Source: Litomosoides sigmodontis (Eukaryota > Nematoda > Chromadorea > Rhabditida > Onchocercidae). From it: a DNA stretch of 64,000 bases. A program made the position numbers and the translations under genes. Below are positions 16,271 through 27,465 of the stretch, piece after piece. Position 1 is the first letter of the stretch. Every line of letters begins with the position of its first letter. The notes below the pieces were generated by a model, which saw only the letters and a program-made list of their open reading frames with translations, did not search any database and was not told the DNA's origin. The DNA is taken from the NCBI GenBank assembly GCA_963070105.1, contig OY718806.1, positions 9,605,190 to 9,669,189 of the forward strand, given 5' to 3'.

Positions 16271-18600
16271 ATATCAGCTCTACCTGATCTGCTGGCAACT
16301 TCTGGTATATGTTGACGTTAACAAAATTATCAATTCATCCCGCACATTTTTAATTTTCCATTTTTACTGTTTTTTATGAAACGATTAATTTTGACACATT
16401 TGTTGCAAGTTTTGTTTTGAAATAATTTTCATCATAATCAGACTAATTCTTTCTTCATCTATTCGAAGAATACATCAGATATATGGAATTCCAACTCATA
16501 CTACAACATTCATTATATTGAATTTAATTATTGGAAATGTTCCGGTTCAGTAGTAATCAAAGTTAAATTTAAATTTCTAAAATTTAATTAACTTAACAGG
16601 TAGCAATAGTTTTGTGAAAATTTTGGTATTAGTTTTTACTGTTGTTTGAAATTTATTTTGCATTCCTAAAACAGACAAAAGAATAGTAAAACTTTAGAAG
16701 ATTTAACTTGAAATTGATGGAGGACTCATTTCTAATTAAAATGAAAAAAGAAAAGGTTAAAATGAATGGACGTTGTAAATTGTTTTTGTTGCATTTTCTT
16801 CATTATTTGATTTCTGTTTAACTAAAATTTACTCTATAACTCCTTTACTTGTAATTTACTGTTAGTAGTAATTGCTACTAGTAAGAGAAATTTGATGGTA
16901 TGAAATTTTTGTTAGCATACTGAAATACGAAAACAGTAATTAATTTCATTTCAAACCATTCCATATTGCCATTATTGATTTGAAGTTTCGATTCCAAAAA
17001 AAAAATTGGTACTTAATGTAACTTAAATTTTTTCATTCCAAATTTGAAAATCTTTGTCATACAGAAGGAAAATCTTACTTCTACAATTATCTGCTTGGAT
17101 TGGAAAAAAAAATCCTAAATGTTTTGATATTTACAACATCACCTCGCTTTAAAATCGTTCATAATTTTTTTGTTACGTGTTTGCTACTCGGTGAGAACTA
17201 CAACAATGAGTGTTACTCACTTTCCCATGCTCGAGCTATGAAAGAGGAAGGGAAGCATTGATCGTACTAGCAATAATGCTTTGACGAAACAGTTTTTCAG
17301 TGAATCTTGTAGATTGTTAGTTATGCTTGGAAAATGCTAATATTGTTTAATTAAAAAAAAAAAAAAGTTAACCCATTGTTCATTTCTTTTAAATCGTATC
17401 ATTCGTAGTCTTTTTCATCATTTTATAATTTTACATTTTAATATCATTTAAATAAAAACAAAGCGACAAAAATTGTGCATTTGGTTATGTTATAGAAAAA
17501 AAAATTCTTCATTCTAGTAAAATTTACCAATTCCAATCTACTTTTTTCTGTTTTCCTTCCGCTTTTTTGAACATAAAAAAAATTCCTTTCCAAATTTGTT
17601 GACTTATTTATCATCAGAATTTATCAAAAATTTAGCGCATTGTTACTGGTTTGATTTGTTTCTGTGCTTGTTTGTTTTTTCCATTACTCATTCTTTGCAA
17701 TCAGTGTCTTATAAGTTGTTGCGAGTAAAGTTTTTTCGAATTGAGTTTTTTCGTTTCAGCAAAAAAACGAAATAGAGAAATCGTGTAAAACTTAATTGAA
17801 GCAGTTTATGTGTATGTCGCTTAAAAATGGAATGTCATAAAATGTGCAAAAGAAAAGGTGTAAATTTACTAGATGCGTCGAAAAAAGTTCGATTTTTTTA
17901 CATTGAAAAGTTTTCTCAATCTAATCAATTCTTATTTATTTTTTTTGAAATTCTATCATTCCAGTTGAACTCTCATTAGATAACGTGAACCAGACGATAC
18001 ATAGTGTAATGAAAAAGAAGATTGCAGTCGTTTCGGTCTTTGGATGAAAGTTGCTTGAATCAATTGGTACAATTGCTATGATCAATTGATTATTGTGAAA
18101 AAAAAAAAAAAGCTCTCCTACTACATTCTACAAGTAGCAAAACTCGGTTGCGCTTTCTTGATTGAAATCACAGCTGTTGTTCAGCGTTGATTCTTTCAAA
18201 AAGTATTTTCGGAATTATCATTTCTCATAGGATATTACACCAAGAAACTGTAATAAATTCAGAAATTTAACATTGAACACATAGCTTCCTCATTTCCCGT
18301 CTTATCTACAGAACAATGAGCAGCAATAAATTATTAAATTCAGTTACCTACGTGAAATAATCAATGCAATCGTATAGCACACCTGCAGTAGCTTTGCCTA
18401 CATGAATTTAACTTTCTGACATTGCCCTTAAGATAATGGACTGTATAGCATAAATTGGCTACTGAATATCCCATCGTCGTATATTGATAAGCGTACAAGC
18501 AATCATAATGCTTACGTGTACAACACACGATTGTATCACGTGGTGCTAGCAGCACACATTACTTTACGTTTCAAATTTTGCCGCACTTCCGAACGCTGCT
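16271..18600. other. Intergenic region after soc-2
   Basis: This holds the presumed soc-2 3' UTR and AT-rich DNA. From about 18290 the base composition becomes less AT-rich and merges with the repeat island that follows. I found no exon with family similarity on either strand. Confidence 0.5.
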
Positions 18601-19142
18601 GCTATATGTTTACATGCAATTATAGGGGCTTGTAGTTATGCTGAGGGAGCTTCGACAATACAATGCACTAGCCGTGACTCTGCAAGAAAGAACCGCGAAA
18701 ATATTTTGAATATGAAGTGTCCCTCCCAGAATACTCAGTAAAGGCCGTGCGGTATTTCGCGGCTTGCCGAAGTCTTTGAACATCAATGCGCGGGAAAGCG
18801 GAAGCGCCACTAGCCATGCATTCATTTTATTCCAGAAAGGGCGTATGGTATTTCGCGGCTCACCGAAGCCTTTGAATATCAATGCGCGCGGGAAAGTAGA
18901 GGCGTCACTTACTTCTGCGATGCGTTTGCTTCGTGTGCGACAGCATTGTCTAGTTGTATCCTAGGAAAATTGGAAGTCTAGGTTACGTGGACTTGCACGT
19001 GGATTGTGCAAATGATCGCGTCCGACAATTTGCGCACACCGTTTCACAGATTATTACACTATTTTGTACCATCTTTAGGTTGTGGTGTGTGCGTCCTCGT
19101 GCAGTTATACGAACTTGTAGCCTTGACTTGTACTTGTAGCCT

Positions 19143-19172
<30 letters not shown>
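19143..19172. repeat. (TG)n microsatellite
   Basis: Nearly pure GTGTGT tract inside the GC-richer island; adjacent cysteine/valine or histidine/threonine reading frames are artefacts of it. Confidence 0.9.
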
Positions 19173-19176
<4 letters not shown>

Positions 19177-19198
19177 CGAACTAGGTTATGGACTAAAT

Positions 19199-19286
19199 CT
19201 AGCAATGATTGGGATGGGCGTAGCAATGATTGAGATGAACCTAGCAATGATTGGGATGATGATGGACTGAACCTAGCAATGATTCC
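19199..19286. repeat. About 21-bp minisatellite, four copies of TAGCAATGATT
   Basis: TAGCAATGATT recurs at about 19200, 19221, 19242 and 19273, the first three followed by GGGATG or GAGATG. The last spacing is about 10 bp longer. Confidence 0.85.
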
Positions 19287-20330
19287 AGTAGGAGACTTGG
19301 GAAATTTTTCGGACTCGAAATATCGCAACAAATGTCTGAAGTCCAATTCGCTACGCTTAACATGCACCCCATTTTCTTTAGCTAAGCTAGGGTAGGTTAA
19401 GCATTGTGATTTGCTGCGGTTTTGAGTATTTAGAAACATAGGTAAGATTTGATGTGCTGCTATTCACGATTCGGCCTCGTATGCGGTAGCATTTTATGAC
19501 TCAAAATACCTCAGACAGAGTTCGGAACCTAGGTGGCTGTGGAAGCTGGGCTCCGATAAACTAAAATATCTCACCAAAAGTTTCAAACCTTACTCACTCC
19601 CCCGAATTGATGTTCATCAATGTAAGGCACAGGGTATTTTACGTTTTTTTTCCAGAATGTTCTCTGGTTTCACTCTATGATCACGACGCACAGCGGTTCG
19701 CCGTTGAGACACTGCGCTCCCTTTGCAGATAGGGGCGGACGGTGTTTCGCGGTTTGCCGATTGTTTAAATATAGGGAATAGCGCGAAAGTTCGGAGGTTC
19801 TATTCACTTCCACATTCGCCGATGGGAAGTCGTAGAGCTGTCATTTTTAATTTTATCATTCAAAAGTTGTTTTAGGTTCATTATAGTTACAAACATTAAA
19901 AGTTTATAAATTTCGGAAGTCTACTCAGTTGCTTAACGTGTATCATTTAGCAAAAAGATTTCAAATCATTGATTACTCATGCTGTATGTGAATTTAGCTG
20001 GTGAATTAAGTTTTGTTAACGCAAGGAATCATTCATTCAATAAATTGAATTCTTTTTTGCAGCTAATTTAACTGATAGTAATTAGTTTTATCTCTTTCTT
20101 GTTGCAAAGAAGAGATAGTGGCAACTTTCTAGCAGGTCTTACTCAACTATTTGACATAAATCGCTTGACAAGGAAGTTTCCAAATCAAACAATTTTGATA
20201 TTTTGAAATTTTTGCGTTTTCTTGCTTGATTTTGAACTAGGAGTATGTAGTTGGTTTAACTTTTTTGGTTTTGAAAGCGCTATCTAGGAATTCTAAAGCT
20301 GGACAATCATTTATCGCTTTTGTCGGATTT

Positions 20331-20347
20331 TCTTTGCAGTTCAAACA
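20331..20347 (+). promoter_or_regulatory. Candidate spliced-leader trans-splice acceptor before the RAD54B-like start
   Basis: A TCTTTGCAG acceptor ends at 20339, eight bases before the ATG at 20348, with no coding exon seen upstream. This is the usual position of a nematode spliced-leader acceptor. It could also be a cis acceptor of a non-coding first exon. Confidence 0.5.
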
Positions 20348-23300
20348 ATGAAGCGACGTGCTAGCGAGTGTGAACAGTCTAACACGGATGACATAACGGT
20401 ATCATCTGATAACGATAACGATGTCATGAAGAACCAAGGTAATGGATAATCTGTCGATCCGTAACTACTTTTGAGACCAGTTTGTCTAAATTGGATTAGA
20501 AATAACATCGTTCTTTTAAGTAGTCTTTTATTCGTATTTGAATTATTTTATTAGGAGGAAAAATATCGTGTGGTATTACAGCTCCATTATACATCCAGAT
20601 GTCGATAATTCCGATATTTTTTACTATTTTCATTGGCTTGTATAGTAAGAGGTATGATTTCCTCAGGAATTCATTTCCCTTGCAGATGATGAGATGTACT
20701 CCTGTTACGAAGTGCTTTATGGGAAAATATCCGCGAGATTACATAAGAGATGGATAGGCGATGGGTTGTTATACTGTCGGCAACGTTCGGTTATACTGCA
20801 AACGGAGGTTATCTTTTTCTGCTCAAGTATCAGAAGAGCCGTATATATTCTTTAGTGGCCTAAATTAATGCAAATATGGAATCATTATTAGCTTAGGCGT
20901 GAAAAATGGGATCCTTCAACGGTTTTGCAATTTTAGAAGATTGGATACGTACTACACTGATACATGAAATGACCGAAATTATCCCACTTGTCTTGTCATT
21001 CATTATGACGAGCGTATCATTGAAACTGCATTTATGTTTATTACGTCTAGTTTAAATTTCTAATCATTTAGAATGGTGAAGAAGTTGCGAGGGCAGGTGG
21101 TTTTTCAATAAAACAGTTGAGCGAATTGAAGGCGGGCAGCCATTTACAAATAAATGATTATGAAGTGCAAATACAGACACAATTGGAATCACGCCGGCTG
21201 GGTACTTTTTCTATTTAAACTCTTTTTATGAGTCACAATTGTTATTATTGCGGTTGCAGTGGTTGGTGAAGCTGAAAACACTGAAAAACAACAAGAAGCT
21301 GCTGAACTATATGGGGAGAGTTCAAAAAAACTGGAAGAAATTACCGGTCAGGATTTCATTTCGCCGCTGTCTGGTCTAGAAGATTCTTTGGATTTTGTTT
21401 TGGATGAGGTATTTTTGTTTATCATAATCACAATTCAAAGTAACGGCGTTTTTCTAGCTCATTCCTATAAATTTTGTGGAAGAAATATGCTCTAACTCCA
21501 TGTTCAATGCAAAAGTTTATATTACATCAGATAAAAGATGATGATGGTTCCGATCGACAAATTGCCGTGGATTTGCAAATTGCCCGCCACCTGAAACCAC
21601 ATCAAAAGGATGGCATAACATTCATGTACAAGTGCTTAAAGGTTTATGTTGCTGAATTTTGTCTCTTCGGAACTCCTTGGGATTTCGATTCCAACATCCA
21701 CTTATGGAAATGATGCCGTTCACTAAATTATGACTAACTGACGGCTGGCTTGTTTTGCTTTTCTTTTTGTTTATGGAGTGAATCGAAATTTAATTTGAGT
21801 TTGATAAACAAGTTACATGATCCTCCAGCATGTTAGCGTGAACTTTATCTGTTTGGAGGATTCTCATGGTGGAGCCATTCTTGCTGATGAGATTGGTTTG
21901 GGTAAGAATGTGCAAACCATTTCGTTGATAGCGGCGTTAACCAAAAAATGGCTAAATCAAAAAGCGTTAATTGAGAGATGTGTCATCGCAGTCCCTACAT
22001 CATTGCTAAACAATTGGTATGCAGAATTTATGAAATGGTCTCCACAGATACGGCCAATGGTATTTTTTTTCTTACTCTTATCGCTATGGACCAATTGCTT
22101 TTTTAGGATATTGCTTATTTAATGTTTAAATCTTTCAGCTGTTTCGCATTTTGAAATCAGCGGATATAGAAAAGCTTATTTCGTATCAGAACACACCAGT
22201 AATTGCCATCGTTAGTTATAACATGATTGCGCGTGTTGGTGCGAAATTGTCGACGATTTCGATCGATCTGCTAGTTTGTGACGAAGTACAAAAGCTTAAA
22301 CATTTCAATGCAAGATTCCAAGAACAGGTGTGTTTGACTACTAGTTCTTTTAAAAAATATTTAAAATTTAAGCCATATAAAAACATCGTAAAATTTTAGT
22401 TTCGAACTTTGAACGCGAAACGCCGCTTATTACTGACAGGAGCATCTATACAAAATGATTTGGAAGAGTTTTATTCGCTGATCAATTTCGCGCGACCGGA
22501 TCTTTTTAACGATTTTTCAGAATTCAAAAGTCTTTATGAGACAGGGGTATTTTTATATATGAAATAAAATGTGACTTATCTTAGTTATTAACAAATAATT
22601 CATAATCGTCGTGCAACACAATAATATTAACGCGTACGTCAACTCTCAGCTTCGCTGTGACGTACACTTTATCCATAACTTCAAAAACAACTAAAACGTT
22701 TAATAGAAATGACTCCGATAAAACGTGAATGTATAAACTAAACAGTTAGGTAAGCAGTGTTGATACGATTCATTTAGGAATATTCTGACAATTTTTGTTA
22801 TTTCTTAGAAATATTTATAGACAACTCATTTCAATGAATTGCTCGATGAGGTGATGCTGCGTCGAACGGGTGAAATGGTTGATGGATGGCTACCACCGAA
22901 AAGTTCATTTTGATAATGAATTTTAAAGTGGGAGTAATTACATTAGAAATAGTTAAGATCGTTGTGTAGTGAGAAACGAATCGATGAATTAATGGAGTTT
23001 AAAAGTGTTGTACGTACAAGTTCTGACCAAAAATATTTTATAGGTGATTACTTAGTTTGGTGTCAACCATCGCCGTTACAGCGGTCCATGTACGAAAGTT
23101 TGAAGAAATTCCTTTCGAACGACCCCCTGAATATGATTGATACTCTTCGAACCTTATGTAACCACCCATCCATTCTTTATAGAAGGTTCACAATGAAACT
23201 TCGGAGTTGTGAGGTAGTATTTTAAGACTCGGTTAACAGTTCCAGTTTGTGTAACTTGAGCGCATTCCACATTTTTTATTTGTTGGAGTTTGAGAGTTAT

Positions 23301-25347
23301 GAATAAAAAAAAATAAACCTTAAATGCCTTAACATATGAACTCCAGTCAAACGACAGCGAGTGATCTGGGGAGAAATCTGTATTTCCTGTTTATGCTTTC
23401 CACCTGCTTACTTCATGTTCAACGTTGAATCTCCTTTCAGGCGGAAGAAAAGGAATTATATAGCACGCTTCTTGGATTGTTTCCTAATACTTACAATGAT
23501 TTTTCACTTTCAATCACTGACTCAGGTATCCAACTGTTTAATGTTTTTATTATCGAGAAATTTTCTTTAGAATTGAATCTCACAGAAGATTTATGCAACC
23601 TTCATTATTTTATTAGGTAAACTTTCTGTATTTGGCGAGTTGTTGGGAACATTTCGAGAGCAGGAGGAGAAAATAGTTATTGTCTCCAATCTCATCGACG
23701 TATGTTTCTCAGTGCTAAACTGAAAGTACTCTCTAGATGGAAATTTTCTTAAATGCAGTGTTAAGGTTCCTTTACATTCTCCTGTAACAGCTGAGGGATG
23801 TTCGTTGCACTATCTTTAAGCTTCACTTTTGACGACTAAAAAAGATTAACGAATAAGAAATCCGTTTCGCCTTTTTAGACTCTTGATCTCCTGGAGGAGC
23901 TCGCTCGAACTCTATATTACACTGTTCTGCGAGTGGATAGTTCAACTGACGCAAAACAAAGACTTGAATGCATAGAACAATTCAATTCACCATCAAACAA
24001 GCACTGTGCATTCATATTGAGTGGAAAAGCAGGTGATTTATATAGAAATTTCATCTAACTGTTTGTGATTTCATATTTGACATTATATAAATTCTTGAAC
24101 AGGTGGATTTGGCTTAAACCTCGTTGCTGCTAGTCGAATGATTTTGTTCGATTTGGATTGGGATCCAGCTGTGGACACGCAAGCAATGTCTTGCGTTTGG
24201 CGAGAAGGACAACAAAGACCATGTCATATTTATCGACTTATCACGGCGGTAATATTTTAGATTAATATTTCTAGTCTTTAGTAACTACGTTGTTTATTGC
24301 TCTTAACGTAGCTCTTGTGATGAATAAAGTGAATTTGGCGTCCTATACTTCTAGGGTACCGTGGACGAAACGATTTTTCAAAGACAATTCAAAAAAAGCG
24401 GCCTCAATGCAAGAGCTGAGATGGTTTCAGCCGAAGATAAGTTTTTTACTTGCAGCAGTGTTTTGCGATCGCATTCTCTTGTTGATAGAGATAGGTCACA
24501 TATAGCACAAAATTTTGTTCAGAATCATGTGAAATTAAATTTTTTAGATCCTACACATTTTTCCGATAAAGAATTACAAAATCTTTTTGCACTTCGTGAA
24601 GGGGTTGAATGTGAAACACATTATTTATTGGGATGTCAGTGCAGCGGATGTGGCGTTTTGCCACATGAACTCGAAACAATTGATGTAGATCCTGCTGAGG
24701 TTAATTTAAAATTTTACCATGGAAAAGCCAACGGCAATATTCATTTAACAAATTTTAATGACAGCTTATGATCAAGATTTACAGAATTCTGCATCGGAAG
24801 TGGATACTGAGAACGTCATCACTACACAAACAGAAGGGTTAGGTGGTACTAACGACTCCACATCAGTTCCGGAAGATTCTGTGCAATCATCAGCTGGTCT
24901 TACACAAGATTGCAGCGATTCTGTCCACGATCACGATAGCAACGAAATGCTGAAGGATGAAACTGAATTGGAAGACCAAGTAGCATTATCAGCAGTTTTT
25001 TCATTTTAACGAAATTGGCTAGTTTCAGATTTCAGTCGCATTTTTTTCGATTCTTATATAACTTAAGCTTTACCAAAACTGCGAAATCAGGCCATGTTAA
25101 ATTTGATCTAATAGAGGCAATGCAACTTTTCCTTCCAAATTATTGCAAAGGAGCATGAACGAATCCTCGTCGTCGTTTCGCAGTGGTATCAAAATTTCAG
25201 AATGCATTGATGGGAACATTAATGCGTTGGAAGCACTATTCACCAAAACATGAAAGCCAATTTGAATCGATGAAAGCTCAGGCTGGTCTGGAGGAATGCT
25301 GCTTAGATGAGATTTCGTTCGTCATGAAGATTATCTCGAATATGTGA
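20348..25347 (+). CDS. RAD54B-like SNF2-family protein with degenerate ATPase motifs, 17 exons
   Basis: Exons: 20348-20438, 20686-20807, 21072-21201, 21260-21408, 21483-21641, 21829-22059, 22139-22327, 22400-22546, 22821-22902, 23044-23213, 23441-23525, 23617-23699, 23879-24032, 24103-24248, 24355-24699, 24785-24979, 25201-25347. Phases agree and the model reads about 874 residues without a stop (human RAD54B 910). The N-terminus has the RAD54B-type module (HKRWIGDGLLY), residues about 165-760 are the SNF2 motor (HLKPHQKDG, ILADEIGLGKN, LVCDEVQKL, LLTGASIQND, LRTLCNHPS, QAMSCVWREGQ), and the C-terminus ends with RWKHYS, as RAD54B does. RAD54B remodels RAD51 filaments in recombination. Here Walker A GKT reads GKN (about residue 244), DEGH reads DEVQ (342-345), GTP reads GAS, and the first Arg of motif VI is Cys (about 628). 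Weakest joins: the acceptor at 21482 and the junctions of the last three exons. Confidence 0.85.
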
Positions 25348-27465
25348 ACATCTATCTCGGTGAGAAAATGCATCCTTTAAATGCATTTTCAGATTGACTT
25401 GTAAACTGTGTCTTAGTTATTGTTGCGGGAAGTTTTGGTTTAAATTGTTTCAGGTATTGTTGCGGAAGTTCCGGTTTTTTTGTGTTGAATTTTTAAATCA
25501 ATCCATATAACAAAAAAAAACATATAACAAAAAAGACTAATTTCAAGTTTACTGGAATTTACTTTGTTCCTTTTTTCGTTAAGTAAAAAACACCGACAAA
25601 AATTTAAAAAGAATTTCATTAAAATTTACATTATATCTGTTTCCTTTTTTATTCAAATAAGAAACAAAAAAAAAAGTTAATTACAATTTATGTTATGTTT
25701 ATTCCTTTCATTTATTCAATAAAAAACCGAAAAAATTCAAAAAAAAAATCAAGTTCATCAGTATTTATGTTCTGTTTGTTCGTTTTTTCGTTTACGTTCA
25801 TGTTTTCTGTCAAATAAATAATTTTACAGTTTGTGAAGCAATCCCTACATCTTGAGTAAAGGAAATAAGTGTATTTCGTGTTAAAAAAACGAACAGTAGA
25901 TGCGAGAAAGCATGTATAAAAGCAGAAAACAAACGCGAGAATGTTCAATACAGGGTTTAGGAAACTTGAACCCAGAGTTTACCGATAAGTATTATAAAGG
26001 CTGGTATTTATCAAAAAAGTCCCGGAAGCAAAGGTACCCGTCCACCTTGTCAACAAGAACAAATAGTTAATATCAGAACGGTGACTCCAAAATGTTTGGC
26101 ACGTTTTCGCTTATACATGAACGCTTACAATGTTTCGTGTCACAGCAATGAAATACGATTGCAATATACCTACACAGCAGTCAAAACAGCATAATGTAAA
26201 TACAAAGCACCGATATGTATTTCATACTTTCAGAGTGTGTTTAGGAAAAGAAAATAAAGAGCTTTTAAAGCGAATGAAACTAAGTGGAATTCAGAAGTTT
26301 CAGATGACGCTTGAAAACCGCAGTTATATGGCGAAACACAACATGTGACCCGCATTATAGATCAGCAAATCTTAGACATTGGAATGCTTCCCTTAAAAAA
26401 TATTCCAATTTATTGCCACACTTAACCAGTTAGTCCCGAAGTGAAGTGAGAAAATTTCAATATTGCCAGTGAAATTCATTTACATTTGTGGGAAACATTA
26501 GACTATGCCGACCTTCCATAGTTCTAGAATACAAGAGCGCGATATCAAAAAAACGAAATCAATATGCAAAGATACAAATAAATAAATAAATAAAGTGGTC
26601 CAGAATTATCTGTTTCCAAATGTTGGTGCAAAGTACGCAGGCAACATAAGAGCTCAAGGAGCCACAATAAGGCACAATGTAAGTAATTAGCATCATAATA
26701 TCTTCGTTATGCCGCTAGATTTAATTATAACGTTGCCCAGCAACTGCAGATAAAAAACAATGCAAAAATTTGAAACGAAGAAGCTCTGTTCTTTGACAAG
26801 TAAAATGATTTTCACTGCATTGCTTGGGCAGGAAAGAAGCGAGAATGTAATTACAAAACCGCTTCTTTCTCACCCGTTTAAGGCATAATAGGACATCCCA
26901 TATCTTTTATGCCCAAATAGATGAAACTTGTTCATGCTATGTAATGAAATTTACCGCAAGTAACAAACTTCCAAAAGACAATCTTCCTGCCCCAAACTAG
27001 TCAAAAAATCCTGTAAAGCACATTAAGTTTGGGATCACAAAATCATGGTGAATAAAAAAAATTGCTCGACCATCCCAAGCAACATAAATGCGGAGAAGTC
27101 ATTATGAACTAAGAAATATGACGAACTACGCCAAACTACATGGAAAAAAAGTAAATAAGCGAACTGGTTTAAATGGTCATCGCTGCAAATTATTCACAAG
27201 CTCTCCATAAATTGACAGACAACATTGTTTCGTTAGAAGAAATTGGTATGTAATACTGGATTTTAAGAACAGTTAATTTAATACTTCGAATATTCCTAAT
27301 TATCTACCCAGAAAACCTCAAAGATAAACTGTAATATGTAAAAATTAGTGTGCGTTCCACATTAAATAGAAAGAGTACAATTATAATAAAAAAGAAAAAT
27401 AATTTACATGAAAGCAAAAAGACACGATGTGTTTACGGTATTTTTCTTCATTCTACAAATCAAAA
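25348..27465. other. Intergenic region between two convergent genes
   Basis: It holds both 3' ends. A degenerate tandem repeat lies at about 25545-25795 and a short (AATA)n run at about 26577-26594. The remainder, about 25920-27250, is somewhat less AT-rich and has an unsupported 72-codon ORF (26130-26348). No domain was recognised. Confidence 0.5.
25545..25795. repeat. Degenerate tandem repeat, unit about 65-75 bp
   Basis: About three and a half units each contain a TTTA(C/T)-rich part, a TTTRTTCCTTTYATT-like pyrimidine block, then a lysine-codon-like A-rich tract. Copies are clearly related but strongly diverged. Confidence 0.6.

Larger units (their letters stand above)
18601..19850. repeat. 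GC-richer island of decayed direct repeats
   Basis: The island stands out from the AT-rich surroundings. A unit of about 70-95 bp containing GGTATTTCGCGGCTTGCCGA, then CTTTGAAYATCAATGCGCG, occurs at about 18742-18810 and 18836-18906, and a more diverged copy at about 19732-19803; all are in the same orientation. It also contains a (TG)n run, a 21-bp minisatellite and a second degenerate repeat family. No coding similarity was recognised. It may be a decayed mobile element or a dispersed repeat. Confidence 0.75.

Noticed and set aside
21817..22122. A donor-like GGTAAGAATG inside the Walker A codons of the RAD54B-like gene
   Set aside because: Conserved SNF2 sequence continues straight through it (VQTISLIAAL), so it is coding rather than an intron start.
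20348..25347. RAD54B-like gene as a plain pseudogene
   Set aside because: No stop or frameshift is needed in a 17-exon model, so pseudogene status is not shown; only motif residues are degraded.
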